Assembly: GCA_016719395.1 (NCBI GenBank)
Contig: JADJZF010000005.1
Location: forward strand, 1-64,000
Source: Candidatus Amarobacter glycogenicus
Lineage (GTDB): Bacteria > Chloroflexota > Dehalococcoidia > Tepidiformales > Tepidiformaceae
Direction of reading: 5' to 3'
DNA length: 64,000 nt
Under the pieces are notes generated by a model, which had not been told where the DNA came from, made no database searches, and saw nothing but the letters and a program-made list of their open reading frames with translations. The translations under genes were made by a program, and so were the position numbers. This document shows positions 53,026 to 62,184 of this stretch, piece by piece (positions within the stretch are counted from its first letter, which is position 1; each line of letters starts with the position of its first letter).

Positions 53026-53481
53026 TCAGTCCAGATGTGTGCGGCTCACATGCGCGGTGATTTCGTCATACACCCGCCACATCACCTTGTCCCGGTCGAG
53101 CGGCAGCATCGGCTCTGGGACGTGTGAACCCGTGAATGCGTGGATGATTTCAACGTGGTCATCGATGACGTAGTCCGGGAAGATCGTGATCCCGAGTTCT
53201 TCCATTCGTGCGTGGTGGTTGTGCAGTGGCTTCCAGAAGCAGTCGGCGACGTGTTCGTGCAGGTCGAACCGCTGCACCACTTCCCAGCGAGGCCCCATGC
53301 CGCTCCACAGGTAGATCGTGTGCCCGTCCTCGCGCAGCCGCGTGAAGACCTCGTGCACCCCCGGCCGCAACTTCACATCCCACGTGATGATGGTGTTGTC
53401 CACGTCGAAGAAGATGTTCACGAGTCGCTCGCCCCTGCCTGCTGAGGATGGACCGGCACTGTCCGCGCGCCGTTTCCCCAT
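53026..53481 (-). CDS. HAD-superfamily hydrolase (Cof/NIF-like short form)
   Basis: Motif I is NIFFDVDNTIITWD, then YLWSGMGPRWEVVQRFDLHE (motif II Ser) and TIFPDYVIDDHVEII for the late acids. It is 151 aa. ATG 53481 follows AGGAGGGGG, an excellent ribosome site. A GTG at 53421 begins right at the HAD core and is the alternative. It is not close in sequence to the HAD at 11862. Substrate unknown. Confidence 0.75.
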   Translation of the reverse strand: MGKRRADSAGPSSAGRGERLVNIFFDVDNTIITWDVKLRPGVHEVFTRLREDGHTIYLWSGMGPRWEVVQRFDLHEHVADCFWKPLHNHHARMEELGITIFPDYVIDDHVEIIHAFTGSHVPEPMLPLDRDKVMWRVYDEITAHVSRTHLD

Positions 53482-53621
53482 CGTACCCCCTCCTTCGCGG
53501 GTGCGCCGCCTGTGCGGGAGTACCACCGGTGCCCACTCGATCGGGGCGACACTCGCCGGACCCCTGCGGTAAGCTCCTCTCCGGATATCCCGGACGTTTG
53601 CCCGGTTTGGGGTCAGGATCG

Positions 53622-54794
53622 ATGGAATTCAAGTTCACTGAGGAACATAACGCACTTCGAGCAGAGGTCCGCGCCTTCCTCGCTGATGCCCTCCCCGATG
53701 AGCGAGGCGCCGGCCCCGTCCGCCCCACCAGCCAGGAGAACTGGCCCGAGCAGATGGACTTCATGAAGAAGCTCGCGAAGAAGGGCTGGGTCGCCCCCGC
53801 GTGGCCGAAGGAGTACGGCGGACTCGCCTGGAGCCACATCAAGCAGATGGTCTTCAGCGAAGAGATCTCCTACGCCGGCGCGCCCGATGGCGGGCGCGTC
53901 TTCAACGTCGGCATGATCGGCCCCACCCTCATCGTCCACGGCAGCCCCGAACAGAAGGCTGAACACCTCCCCCGGATCACCGAGGCTGATGTCACCTGGT
54001 GCCAGGGCTATAGCGAGCCGGGCGCCGGCAGCGACCTCGCCGCCCTCCAGACCCGCGCAGTCCGCGATGGCGATGACTACGTCGTCAACGGTCAGAAGAT
54101 CTGGACGACAGGGGCGCACCATGCCGACTGGTGCTTCCTTCTGGTCCGCAGCGACCCGGATGCCCCCAAGCACAAGGGCATCTCCTTCCTCCTCGTCGAC
54201 ATGAAGTCGCCCGGAATCCAGGTCCGGCCGATCGTGAACATGGCTGGCTACCACGAGTTCAACGAAGTCTTCTTCGAAGACGTCCGTATCCCGGTCCGCA
54301 ATCGCGTGGGCGAAGAGAACAATGGCTGGTACGTCGCCATGACCCTTCTCGATTTCGAGCGCTCGAACGTCGCCTCCATCGCCGCGAACCAGCGCCAGCT
54401 CGAGATGCTCATCAGCGACATGAAAGCGCGAAGGCCGGGCGGCGCCTACCGGGACATCCTCCGCCATCGATTGGCCGAACTTTGGCTCTCGAACGAGACT
54501 GGCCGCCTCCTCAGCTACCGCACCGCATGGATGCAGGAAGCCGGGCGCATCGCCAACTACGAGGCCTCTGTAATCAAGGTCTTCGCGACCGAACTCGGCG
54601 CGAAGATCACGAACTTCGGCGTCAATCAGCTTGGCCCCGCCGGTTACCTGGAGCCCGAGTCTAAGCACGCCGTGTTTGATGGCAACATGGAAAAGGGCCA
54701 CCTCGTGAACGTGTCACCGCAGATCTATTCGGGCTCCAGCGAGATCCAGAGGAACATCATCGCCACGCGCGGCCTCGGGCTACCGAGAGACTGA
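53622..54794 (+). CDS. Acyl-CoA dehydrogenase (FadE-type)
   Basis: The 390-residue enzyme has FKFTEEHNALRAEVRAFLAD, WPKEYGGLAWSHIKQMVFSE, CQGYSEPGAGSDLAALQTRA, YVVNGQKIWTTGAHHADWCF and a C-terminal YSGSSEIQRNIIATRGLGLP. Like the enzyme at 24639 it lacks Glu in the YEG position (YSGSSE). It has no partner subunit gene here. The reaction is FAD-dependent alpha-beta desaturation of an acyl-CoA. Confidence 0.88.
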   Translation: MEFKFTEEHNALRAEVRAFLADALPDERGAGPVRPTSQENWPEQMDFMKKLAKKGWVAPAWPKEYGGLAWSHIKQMVFSEEISYAGAPDGGRVFNVGMIGPTLIVHGSPEQKAEHLPRITEADVTWCQGYSEPGAGSDLAALQTRAVRDGDDYVVNGQKIWTTGAHHADWCFLLVRSDPDAPKHKGISFLLVDMKSPGIQVRPIVNMAGYHEFNEVFFEDVRIPVRNRVGEENNGWYVAMTLLDFERSNVASIAANQRQLEMLISDMKARRPGGAYRDILRHRLAELWLSNETGRLLSYRTAWMQEAGRIANYEASVIKVFATELGAKITNFGVNQLGPAGYLEPESKHAVFDGNMEKGHLVNVSPQIYSGSSEIQRNIIATRGLGLPRD

Positions 54795-54835
54795 GCCTCA
54801 CCGGGCACTCGCGCCCGACTGCTATGATCCCGGCG

Positions 54836-55600
54836 ATGGCCACCGACTACTTCATCGAAGCCCTGGACCGCTACCGGGTCACAAGAGCTGCCGAACTCGG
54901 CTGCGCCCCCGAGCACTTCGACGACCACTCGCTCGTCATCGTCGAACGGCCCGCCGGCGCGCATGAGCCGCTTGCCCTGATCGCGGTCACCTTCGGGACG
55001 GGCACGGTCGTCTCCGTCGTCCCCCAATATCTGGACTGGGTGAAGGCGCACGCGCCGGCGATGCACTACCGCGTGATGTTCCCTCCCACGCTCCTCGCCC
55101 CATTGGTCGAGGAAGCGAAGAGCCGCGGCGAGTCCCTTGCCTATCGCAGCCCGAACCTGAGCTTCCTCCCTGGCTCGGATCCGGTAGCCATCAGCGTCCC
55201 GCCCGGATTCGCTGGCCGCCGCGTCGATAGGGGCTTCCATGACCTCCATGTGGATTCCAACGAGTTCGACAACGCCCTCGGCGAGGCCGGGCACGAGTAC
55301 GTCGCCTCGATCTGGAAGTTCGGCTTTGTGCTCTTCGCTGGCGACTCCCCGGCTGCCGTCGCCGGCGCATACGACGATGGCCAGGGGATGCTGGAGATCG
55401 GCGTCGATGTAGCGCGCCCCTACCGCGGGCTCGGACTCGCTCCGGTGGTCGTGACGAACCTCGCCCGGCTCATCGCCGATGAAGGCTCCGTCGCAACCTA
55501 CTACTGCGGCCCCACCAACATCCGTTCGCATCGCAACGCGCTCACCTGCGGCTTCGTGCCTGTCGCCTCTGCGGTCCGCGTCGCCGCCCCCGGGATGTGA
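54836..55600 (+). CDS. GNAT-family protein, tandem copy 1
   Basis: The 254-residue protein has a ~130-residue N-terminal domain with AAELGCAPEHFDDHSLVIVE, then a GNAT-like half with EFDNALGEAGHEYVA, IGVDVARPYRGLGLAPVVVT (acetyl-CoA loop) and NIRSHRNALTCGFVPV. An extended -10 TGCTATGAT (54820-54828) lies 7 nt before ATG 54836, so it is leaderless. It overlaps its paralogue by 4 nt. Substrate unknown. Confidence 0.72.
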   Translation: MATDYFIEALDRYRVTRAAELGCAPEHFDDHSLVIVERPAGAHEPLALIAVTFGTGTVVSVVPQYLDWVKAHAPAMHYRVMFPPTLLAPLVEEAKSRGESLAYRSPNLSFLPGSDPVAISVPPGFAGRRVDRGFHDLHVDSNEFDNALGEAGHEYVASIWKFGFVLFAGDSPAAVAGAYDDGQGMLEIGVDVARPYRGLGLAPVVVTNLARLIADEGSVATYYCGPTNIRSHRNALTCGFVPVASAVRVAAPGM

Positions 55601-56388
55601 TCCGCACTGTGACGACGAAGCTCTTCCGCGATTCCGCAGAGGCGTTCAAGCGCGCCCTCGCCGCCGAAATGGGCTGCGCACCGGAGGACTACCAGTCCCA
55701 CGGCCTCGCGATCGTTGGGCGCCCGACAGCGTCGCGCGAGCCGCACCTTGCCCTCGCCACTACCTGCGGTGCCGGCTCGGTCCTCTCCGTCCGTGACCCG
55801 TGCCTCGGCGATTGGGCGCGCCAGCAGCAGCTCAACGCGAATCAGCGCGTCTTTCTCCCGTCGTTCCTCGAAGACCTCGCCGCTTATGCTCGCGAGCTCG
55901 GCCATGAAGGCGCGAAGGCCCACAGCGCATCGGGCGGGACAGTCCTCGCGGCGGACCTGCCCGTCCGAGAATTGCCCCCGGGGTTCGCCCTTCGCGAGCT
56001 TTCCCTCTCCGAGCAAGAACAGTTGCGCGTGGGAGGTGAGTTCGACAACGCCCTCGGCGAACCCGAAGAGCGCCGCCGCATCGCAGCCTCCCGAATCGCC
56101 TTCGCCGTCGTCGATTCCACCGATGCGCCCGTCGCGGTCACGGGCATTTGGGATCAGTACCCCGGCGTGGATGAACTGGGACTCGACGTCCTCCGGACGT
56201 TTCGCGGAAACGGCTTCGCTGCGGTCCTGACGATCCATGCAACTCGCTGGATTCGCTCCCAGGGGCGCCTCCCCATCTATACCTACGGCTTCACCAACGT
56301 GCGTTCCATGAACAACGCGCTCTCCTGCGGGTACCGGCCGCTCTGGTTCATCGCTCCGGTCTATGTCCCATCGGATATGACGCGGTAA
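55597..56388 (+). CDS. GNAT-family protein, tandem copy 2
   Basis: This 263-residue paralogue of the preceding gene shares the layout and key motifs: AAEMGCAPEDYQSHGLAIVG, GGEFDNALGEPEERR, LGLDVLRTFRGNGFAAVLTI and NVRSMNNALSCGYRPLW. GTG 55597 overlaps the upstream stop (GTGA). The common N-terminal domain with a conserved GCAPE segment suggests a heterodimer made by duplication. It converges with the methyltransferase gene. Confidence 0.72.
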   Translation: MIRTVTTKLFRDSAEAFKRALAAEMGCAPEDYQSHGLAIVGRPTASREPHLALATTCGAGSVLSVRDPCLGDWARQQQLNANQRVFLPSFLEDLAAYARELGHEGAKAHSASGGTVLAADLPVRELPPGFALRELSLSEQEQLRVGGEFDNALGEPEERRRIAASRIAFAVVDSTDAPVAVTGIWDQYPGVDELGLDVLRTFRGNGFAAVLTIHATRWIRSQGRLPIYTYGFTNVRSMNNALSCGYRPLWFIAPVYVPSDMTR

Positions 56389-56395
56389 CCGGTGA

Positions 56396-57142
56396 TCAGC
56401 GCAATACCACCAGGTCGAGAAGGTCGATCACTGGCCCTTCGGCCTCGCCGCCCAGGATGGCTGTATCCAGGCGTGCCAGTCCCGCTGCGAATGCCTCATC
56501 CGTGATGCCTCGCAGCGTGGTGTCGGCCCGCAGCGCCACCCGTGTACGGAACTCGCGCAGGCTTTGGACGCTTACCTGTACCACCGGCTCGACGCGTTCC
56601 AGTCTGAAGCCGGCCGCCCCGAAGTCCTGTTCCACCTGCTCGATGCTTGGGAACGTTTCCACCACGCTCTCGGCCTCGGGGAAGAAGCGGAACAGGCTGA
56701 TTCCTCCAGTCCTCCCAGGAAACGCGCTTCGGATCAGTACCGGGGCTCCGGGCGTGAGCACCCGCCGGATCTCGGCGGCAGCAGCCGGCAGGTTCGGAAT
56801 GTGGTGGATGACCGTCGAAATCCAGGCGGCCCCGGCGCTCAGGTCCGCCAGCGGCAGATGTTGGGCATCGCCGTGGAGGTAGGTGACCCGCGCGTCCGAT
56901 GTGTTCGCCACTGCCTCAGCACGCATGGCAGCCGAGGGCTCCACCCCCACAACCTGGACGCCGAACCAACTCGGGAACAGAGCGGCGAACTGCCCGGCGC
57001 CACTCCCAACGTCGACCACCGGTAATGCCAGGCCCGCGAGATACGGCCGGACTGCCTCGCGCCAGCCGGCGAGGCCGTTTTCCGTCAGTCCACGGGCCTG
57101 TGTGTAGTCCCCGGCAATCTTCGCGTAGTCGATCCGCGCCAC
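56396..57142 (-). CDS. Class I SAM-dependent methyltransferase
   Basis: The SAM-binding motif I is VVDVGSGAGQFAALFP, with VVGVEPSAAMRAEAVANTSD, and LHGDAQHLPLADLSAGAAWI as the later motifs. HIPNLPAAAAEIRRVLTPG is typical of UbiE/Methyltransf_11 proteins. GTG 57142 is favoured because TAGACT (reverse of 57150-57155) is 7 nt upstream and no ribosome site is seen; ATG 57160 would lie inside that promoter. The substrate is unknown. Confidence 0.82.
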   Translation of the reverse strand: MARIDYAKIAGDYTQARGLTENGLAGWREAVRPYLAGLALPVVDVGSGAGQFAALFPSWFGVQVVGVEPSAAMRAEAVANTSDARVTYLHGDAQHLPLADLSAGAAWISTVIHHIPNLPAAAAEIRRVLTPGAPVLIRSAFPGRTGGISLFRFFPEAESVVETFPSIEQVEQDFGAAGFRLERVEPVVQVSVQSLREFRTRVALRADTTLRGITDEAFAAGLARLDTAILGGEAEGPVIDLLDLVVLR

Positions 57143-57190
57143 GGCACGGAGTCTACTCACTCCGCAGGCCCCACCGCGACGGCCGGGCCG

Positions 57191-57751
57191 CTACCCCCCG
57201 TACTCCCACCCGAGGTCGCGCTCGATGAGCATCTCGCCGGGGCGTACGCGTTCACCATCAATGCAGCGGCCAACGACGATCGTGTGGTCGCCTGCCGGGT
57301 GGAGCGCTTCCGCGGTGCAGGCAATCCAGCCGAGCGAGCGGTCAAGTACGGGACATCCGTTCCCGTGCAGCCCGTAGGGAATTCCTGCCAGCTTGTTAAT
57401 CACTTGCGCCGCGGCTTCCTCAGAACGGCCACGCACCTTCTTCGCTTCCGAGGGCATCACCACTTTTCTCGCGATGTCGATGCCGTCCTTCTCGTGCAAC
57501 AGGTTCACCGTGAAGGCCCCGGTCTCCCGGATGAACCGTAACGTCCGCGCGTCGTTTTCAATCGAGACTGCCACCAGGCGCGGCTTGAACGAAACCTGCA
57601 TCACCCAGTCAGCGAGCATCGCGTTCATCGTGCCGTCGCTGGCCCGGGAGCCGATGACATGCACTCCGTAGCTCAGCGCGAGGAGCGCTTTCTCGACGCC
57701 CTCCAGTTCGAGCGGAGACCCGGGAAGGTGCGGGAGTTCGGGATGGGTCAT
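57191..57751 (-). CDS. Flavin reductase-like FMN-binding protein
   Basis: The 186-residue split-barrel protein has LLALSYGVHVIGSRASDGTM, VSFKPRLVAVSIENDARTLR and ETGAFTVNLLHEKDGIDIA, which bind FMN, and ends in ERDLGWEYGG. AAGGAGCC precedes ATG 57751. Such proteins supply reduced flavin to monooxygenases or act as diflavin-type oxidoreductases. A partner could be the LLM or dehydrogenase-fold flavoproteins in this window. Confidence 0.82.
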   Translation of the reverse strand: MTHPELPHLPGSPLELEGVEKALLALSYGVHVIGSRASDGTMNAMLADWVMQVSFKPRLVAVSIENDARTLRFIRETGAFTVNLLHEKDGIDIARKVVMPSEAKKVRGRSEEAAAQVINKLAGIPYGLHGNGCPVLDRSLGWIACTAEALHPAGDHTIVVGRCIDGERVRPGEMLIERDLGWEYGG

Positions 57752-57834
57752 GGCGCGGCTCCTTGGGCGAATGCCTGCGGCTATCTTCGCACGCTCCATC
57801 TTCGGTAGCCGAGGCGAGCTTGTCCGCAGTCGAC

Positions 57835-57862
57835 GTGACGCAAGGCGAAGCGCTGCTATACT
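57835..57862 (+). promoter_or_regulatory. Promoter of the BtuFCD-type operon
   Basis: GTGACG (57835-57840), a 16-bp spacer and an extended -10 TGCTATACT (57854-57862) form a good sigma-70-type promoter about 45 bp before the binding-protein start. No cobalamin riboswitch sequence is visible between promoter and gene. Confidence 0.5.
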
Positions 57863-57909
57863 GCAAAAATCTACCTGGTTCACATGTACTAAGGATGGTT
57901 GTGGTAAGA

Positions 57910-58929
57910 ATGATAAGTTTCAACGGCCGATTTATCCGTCTCGTCGCTCTGCCCCTCGCAGCCCTGTCCGTCGCCGCTTTCGCAACTGCCTGCGGCGGGG
58001 ATGACGATGACGGAGACACTGAGCCCACTCAGGCTGATGCCAGCGCTTCCGCCAGCGTCTCCTCCAGCCCTCCAGTCGCGGCCGCGGCCTATCCAGTCAA
58101 GGTGAAAGACCTCCTCGGCCGCGAAGTCGAGATCAAGTCAAAGCCGGTGACCATTGTCGCAGTCAGCCCAACAGCCGTGGAACTGGTTTACGCCGCTGGC
58201 GGGAAGGTCGTCGGTCGCACAACCACGGCGACTTTCCCCGAAGCCGCGAAGTCGGCCAAAGAAATCGGGACCGCCTACCAGCCGAACCTCGAGCAGATCC
58301 TCGCCCTCAAGCCGGATCTCGTCGTCGCTGACTCTTCCATCCATGCCCAGCCCGCGCTGCGACAGCCGCTCGAGCAGCTGCCGGTCCCGGTCATCTTTGC
58401 CGGCGCCGAAAGCTACCAGCAGGTGCTCGATGCCTTGAAGCTCATGGGCCAGGTGTTCGATAGCAAGACGACGACTGACAGGGTCATCGCCGATATCGAA
58501 AAGGCGAAGGATGATGCGAAGAAGGCCATCGCCGGGAAGAAGGTGACCGCACTCGCCCTCATCGCCGACCGCGACAATACGTTCTATGCCGCCAAGACCA
58601 CCAGCTACGCCGGCGACATCCTCGCCCAGCTGGGCATCGAGAACCCGGCCGCCAGCCAGGCGGACTCCGGCCCCTTCCCGGGCTATACCACCCTCTCGGC
58701 CGAGAAGCTCGTCCAGTTCAACCCGGACTACATCTTCGCCATAACCGCTGCCCCGGAACCGGCGCCACGGCTTGCCACACTGATCCCGGCCATCCCGCCG
58801 TTCAAGGCACTGAAGGCCGTCACCTCGAACCACGTCATCGACGCAAAGGTCGACTACTTCGTCCAGGCCCCCGGCCCGCGCATCATCGAAGCGTTCAAGG
58901 CCGTAGCCGCGGCCGTAAGCGCCCCGTAG
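57910..58929 (+). CDS. BtuF/FhuD-type ABC transporter binding lipoprotein
   Basis: ATG 57910 (57895 is possible) begins a lipoprotein signal ending ATACGG with an acidic DDDDGD linker. The domain VKDLLGREVEIKSKPVTIVA, LEQILALKPDLVVADSSIHA and GVSP-like VAVSPTAVELVYAAGG match periplasmic binding proteins for cobalamin, haem or siderophores. It heads a three-gene operon with a FecCD permease and ATPase. Corrinoid uptake is the favoured guess. Confidence 0.85.
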   Translation: MISFNGRFIRLVALPLAALSVAAFATACGGDDDDGDTEPTQADASASASVSSSPPVAAAAYPVKVKDLLGREVEIKSKPVTIVAVSPTAVELVYAAGGKVVGRTTTATFPEAAKSAKEIGTAYQPNLEQILALKPDLVVADSSIHAQPALRQPLEQLPVPVIFAGAESYQQVLDALKLMGQVFDSKTTTDRVIADIEKAKDDAKKAIAGKKVTALALIADRDNTFYAAKTTSYAGDILAQLGIENPAASQADSGPFPGYTTLSAEKLVQFNPDYIFAITAAPEPAPRLATLIPAIPPFKALKAVTSNHVIDAKVDYFVQAPGPRIIEAFKAVAAAVSAP

Positions 58930-58946
58930 CAGAAGGGCCCGATACG

Positions 58947-59987
58947 ATGACCGGCATGGCAGCCGAGTCTCCAAAGCAAGGGAGCGCGCTCGAAAGGCGC
59001 GTTCCCGCCCGCCTCGCTGGCTCCACCGTTGTCCTCCTGATGTGCGTCACCGGGCTGCTTGCGGTGTCCCTGCTCTCGATGAAACTGGGCGCCGTCCACC
59101 TCAGCTGGAACGAAGTCTGGGGCGGGCTGACATCCGATTCGGAGCCGCTCGCTCGGAACATCATCTGGCAGATCCGGGTCCCACGGCTTGTCGATGCGAT
59201 GCTCGTCGGCGCCGCCCTGGCCGTCTCCGGCGCGCTGCTCCAGGGGGTCACCCGCAACCCCCTCGCCGACCCAACCATCCTCGGCGTCACCGCGGCCGCC
59301 GGCCTCGCAAGTGCCACCGTCATCGTCATCGACCCGCGTGTGCCGCAGTGGGCAATAGCTGCCGCCTGTGCAGCCGGTGGTCTCATCGGGGCCGGCGTGC
59401 TTTTTGTGATCGCCTATCGTGGCGCGGTCTCGCCGGTGCGGCTGGCCCTCGCCGGTGTGGCCCTCTCCGCCTTCTTTGGGGCCGCCATCGTTGGCCTGCT
59501 GGCGAGTTCCCGCACATTTCTCCAGACCAGCCTGGGTTTCCTCGCCGGCGGGCTCTACGGGTCCGAGTGGCGCGACTTCCGGGCGATGCTTCCCTACCTC
59601 GTGCCGGGATTCGCTGCCGCGATCTTGCTCTCCGGCCGGCTCAACATTCTCGCCCTCGGAGATGACGTCGCGGCTGGCCTGGGTGTAGTCACCGATAGGA
59701 CCCGGCTCGCGATCCTCGCCGTCGTCGGCGTCCTCACGGCCATGGCCGTTGCGACAGCGGGGATGGTCAGTTTCGTCGGGCTGGTCTGTCCCCATCTCGC
59801 CCGCTACACCGTCGGCAGCGACAACCGCGCGCTGATTCCGGTTTCTGCGCTCTACGGCGCGCTTCTCGTGAGCATCGCCGACCTGATCGCCAGGCTCGTC
59901 ATCAGCCCCAGCGAAGTCCCCATGGGCATCATCACGGCCGGCGTTGGTGCCCCCTTCCTGCTCTACCTCGTGAGATTCCGGGAGTGA
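58947..59987 (+). CDS. FecCD/BtuC-type ABC transporter permease
   Basis: The 346-residue protein has about ten membrane segments. RVPRLVDAMLVGAALAVSGA and LLQGVTRNPLADPTILGVTA are the FecCD N-terminal signature, and GMVSFVGLVCPHLARYTVGS is the conserved loop contacting the ATPase. It lies 17 bp after the binding-protein gene and overlaps the ATPase start by 4 nt (GTGA). Confidence 0.9.
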   Translation: MTGMAAESPKQGSALERRVPARLAGSTVVLLMCVTGLLAVSLLSMKLGAVHLSWNEVWGGLTSDSEPLARNIIWQIRVPRLVDAMLVGAALAVSGALLQGVTRNPLADPTILGVTAAAGLASATVIVIDPRVPQWAIAAACAAGGLIGAGVLFVIAYRGAVSPVRLALAGVALSAFFGAAIVGLLASSRTFLQTSLGFLAGGLYGSEWRDFRAMLPYLVPGFAAAILLSGRLNILALGDDVAAGLGVVTDRTRLAILAVVGVLTAMAVATAGMVSFVGLVCPHLARYTVGSDNRALIPVSALYGALLVSIADLIARLVISPSEVPMGIITAGVGAPFLLYLVRFRE

Positions 59988-60799
59988 GGCTCTCCATCCA
60001 GGGCCTCTCGCTCGGCTATGGCCGCCTCACCGCCGTCGACGACGTCTCGCTCGATATCGAATCCGGCGACATGGTCTCGATAGTCGGCCCCAATGGCAGC
60101 GGTAAAAGCACTCTCCTCCGCGGGATCGGCCGCCTCCAGCGCCCTACCCGCGGTCGCGTGCTTCTGGGCGAAACCGACATCCGCTCGCTTGGTGCGCGCC
60201 AGGTTGCCCGCCAACTCGCCGTCCTCCCCCAGTCGCCCGATGGCGGAGCCGACCTGACCGTCCGCGAACTGGTCTATCGCGGCCGCTTTCCCCACCAGGG
60301 CATCTTGCAGCGCCTCACTCGCACCGATTTCGAGGCGGTCGATTGGGCCATGAAAGCCGCCGATGTCGAACTCCTCGCCGCCCGCACGCTTGCCCACCTC
60401 TCCGGCGGGGAGCGCCAGCGCGCCTGGATTGCGATGGCGCTCGCCCAGCAGCCCCGGGTCCTCCTCCTGGATGAGCCGACAAGCTTCCTCGACATCGCTC
60501 ATCAGGTGGAAGTGATGGAGCTGCTCCAGCGTCTCAATCACGACGGCATAACGGTGGTTGCCGTGCTCCATGACCTCGCCCTGGCAGCGCGCTATACGCG
60601 GCGCGTCATCGCCATGCGCGAAGGCCGCGTCGCCTTCGATGGAGCGCCCGCCGAAGTCATGGAACCGGTCGGGCTGGCGAAAGTGTTCGGGATCGCCATG
60701 ACCGTGCTGACTGACCCTGAGAGCGGCCTGCCGATTCCTATCCCACGCTCGAAGGCTTCGCTGACTCCGCGCGACGCTATCGCCACGGACCGCCCGTAA
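59984..60799 (+). CDS. BtuD/FepC-type ABC transporter ATPase
   Basis: The 271-residue ATPase has A-loop LSLGYGRLTAVDDV, Walker A GPNGSGKST, the Q-loop in LAVLPQSPDGGADLTVRELV, signature LSGGERQRAWIAMAL, Walker B VLLLDEPTSFLD and switch His VAVLHDLALAARYT. VYRGRFPHQ is typical of the iron/cobalamin subfamily. GTG 59984 overlaps the permease stop. Confidence 0.9.
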   Translation: MRLSIQGLSLGYGRLTAVDDVSLDIESGDMVSIVGPNGSGKSTLLRGIGRLQRPTRGRVLLGETDIRSLGARQVARQLAVLPQSPDGGADLTVRELVYRGRFPHQGILQRLTRTDFEAVDWAMKAADVELLAARTLAHLSGGERQRAWIAMALAQQPRVLLLDEPTSFLDIAHQVEVMELLQRLNHDGITVVAVLHDLALAARYTRRVIAMREGRVAFDGAPAEVMEPVGLAKVFGIAMTVLTDPESGLPIPIPRSKASLTPRDAIATDRP

Positions 60800-60840
60800 A
60801 GCACGGTCCCACGCCGCGGACCTTCCGCTCCCGGCCAGGC

Positions 60841-62133
60841 TCAGGGAGCGAGACGCGCCCGCACTCGGCCAAACAACACCCGGTAGTCGTCCACATCAGC
60901 CCGGCCGAAGCGGAACACTTGCTGTAGCGAGATGCGTTCCGCCCGCACGAAGACAACCAGTGCCACGAGGATAGCCACGCTCTTTGCGAGCGTACTCGCG
61001 AGCGCGGCGCCGTTGATACCGAACTTCGGGATGAGCACCACGGCGAGCACGAGGTCCAGGCAGAGACCCGCCCCCGCGACGGCAGCCGAGACCCAGGGCA
61101 TGCCCCGCTGCCACGTGTAGTAGCCGGAGTAGGACTGAGCAAGGCTGTACATCAGCACGCCCGGGAGCACGAGGCGCAGCGCAGAGGCCATCCCTTCGTA
61201 CTCCGAAAACAGGACCCGTTGGATAACGTCTGCGCCGGCGAACAGCACCGTGCAGATGCCGGCCAGCAGGATGACCGTGTGCCGCATCACCCGCGTCGTC
61301 AGCGCTACCGCCTCCTCCCGGCTGCTGCTTCCCAGGCGGGCGTACGTCGCCAGCGCCAGCGAACCGCTCACCTGCCACACCGATTCGGCGAGGTAGACCG
61401 CGAGCGAGTAAGTCCCCACGCTCGCCCGCCCTTCCCAGTGGTCTACGAGTACGACGTCGGCGCGGTAGTTCAGGTACGAGATCCCGCTCGCAACTCCGGC
61501 GACAACCGCGAAGCCGATGATCTGTCTCGCGACGGGCGCATGCAGGGACAGGCCGCGCAGGTACGTCCGTCCGGCAGTCACCAACAACAAGACGATTGCG
61601 AGCCACTGCCCCAGCGCGTACATCTCCAGCGCGATGGCGGGTGAGGGCTTTTCCATGCCGAAGAACGCGAAAGTGATTAGTCCGAGTGAGAAGAGTGGCG
61701 GCGCCACCAGAGCCATGTTGTAGCGGACAAATGCCTCTCGCCCCAGGAACGTCCCTGCGACGACGCTACTCACGATCACCGCTGCGCACGAGAGACCGAC
61801 CGCAATCGCTTCGCGATGGGCTTCGCCGGCGTAGAGCGTGCTGGCCCCGAACCCCGCGACCACCGCCGTTGCTCCCAGCGCCAGCCCGAGCACACCACCG
61901 TTCGCCAGGGCCATCCCCGGAGGTCGCCGGTGCGACGAGATCTGGACGCCGGTAGCCGCCGTAAGTCCGCCTGTGGCCGCGTTGACGATGCCCACGACCG
62001 TGAGCCCGAGGACGAACGTCCCATAGCCGTCCTTGTCGAGCTGGTGCGAGCAGAGAAAGATCAGCGCGAGCGCGACGAGCAGGTTCATTCCGCGGAAGAT
62101 GAACGCAACGATGCCGCCAAGTGCGATCGACAT
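60841..62133 (-). CDS. Polysaccharide flippase-like membrane protein (MATE/Wzx fold)
   Basis: The 430-residue protein has 12 or more membrane segments, starting FIFRGMNLLVALALIFLCSH and including ALRLVLPGVLMYSLAQSYSG and GINGAALASTLAKSVAILVA, the pattern of oligosaccharide flippases. TAGGAT (reverse of 62140-62145) ends six bases before the ATG, so it appears leaderless. No glycosyltransferase is adjacent, so its lipid-linked substrate is unknown. Confidence 0.8.
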   Translation of the reverse strand: MSIALGGIVAFIFRGMNLLVALALIFLCSHQLDKDGYGTFVLGLTVVGIVNAATGGLTAATGVQISSHRRPPGMALANGGVLGLALGATAVVAGFGASTLYAGEAHREAIAVGLSCAAVIVSSVVAGTFLGREAFVRYNMALVAPPLFSLGLITFAFFGMEKPSPAIALEMYALGQWLAIVLLLVTAGRTYLRGLSLHAPVARQIIGFAVVAGVASGISYLNYRADVVLVDHWEGRASVGTYSLAVYLAESVWQVSGSLALATYARLGSSSREEAVALTTRVMRHTVILLAGICTVLFAGADVIQRVLFSEYEGMASALRLVLPGVLMYSLAQSYSGYYTWQRGMPWVSAAVAGAGLCLDLVLAVVLIPKFGINGAALASTLAKSVAILVALVVFVRAERISLQQVFRFGRADVDDYRVLFGRVRARLAP

Positions 62134-62184
62134 GAAGCCATCCTATCGTGAATAACCGGAAGGGCTACCGCCCCGCACACGAAA

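Noticed and set aside
57752..57909. Cobalamin riboswitch before the BtuFCD-type operon
   Set aside because: No B12-box-like sequence is visible and the transcript leader appears too short, about 45 nt.
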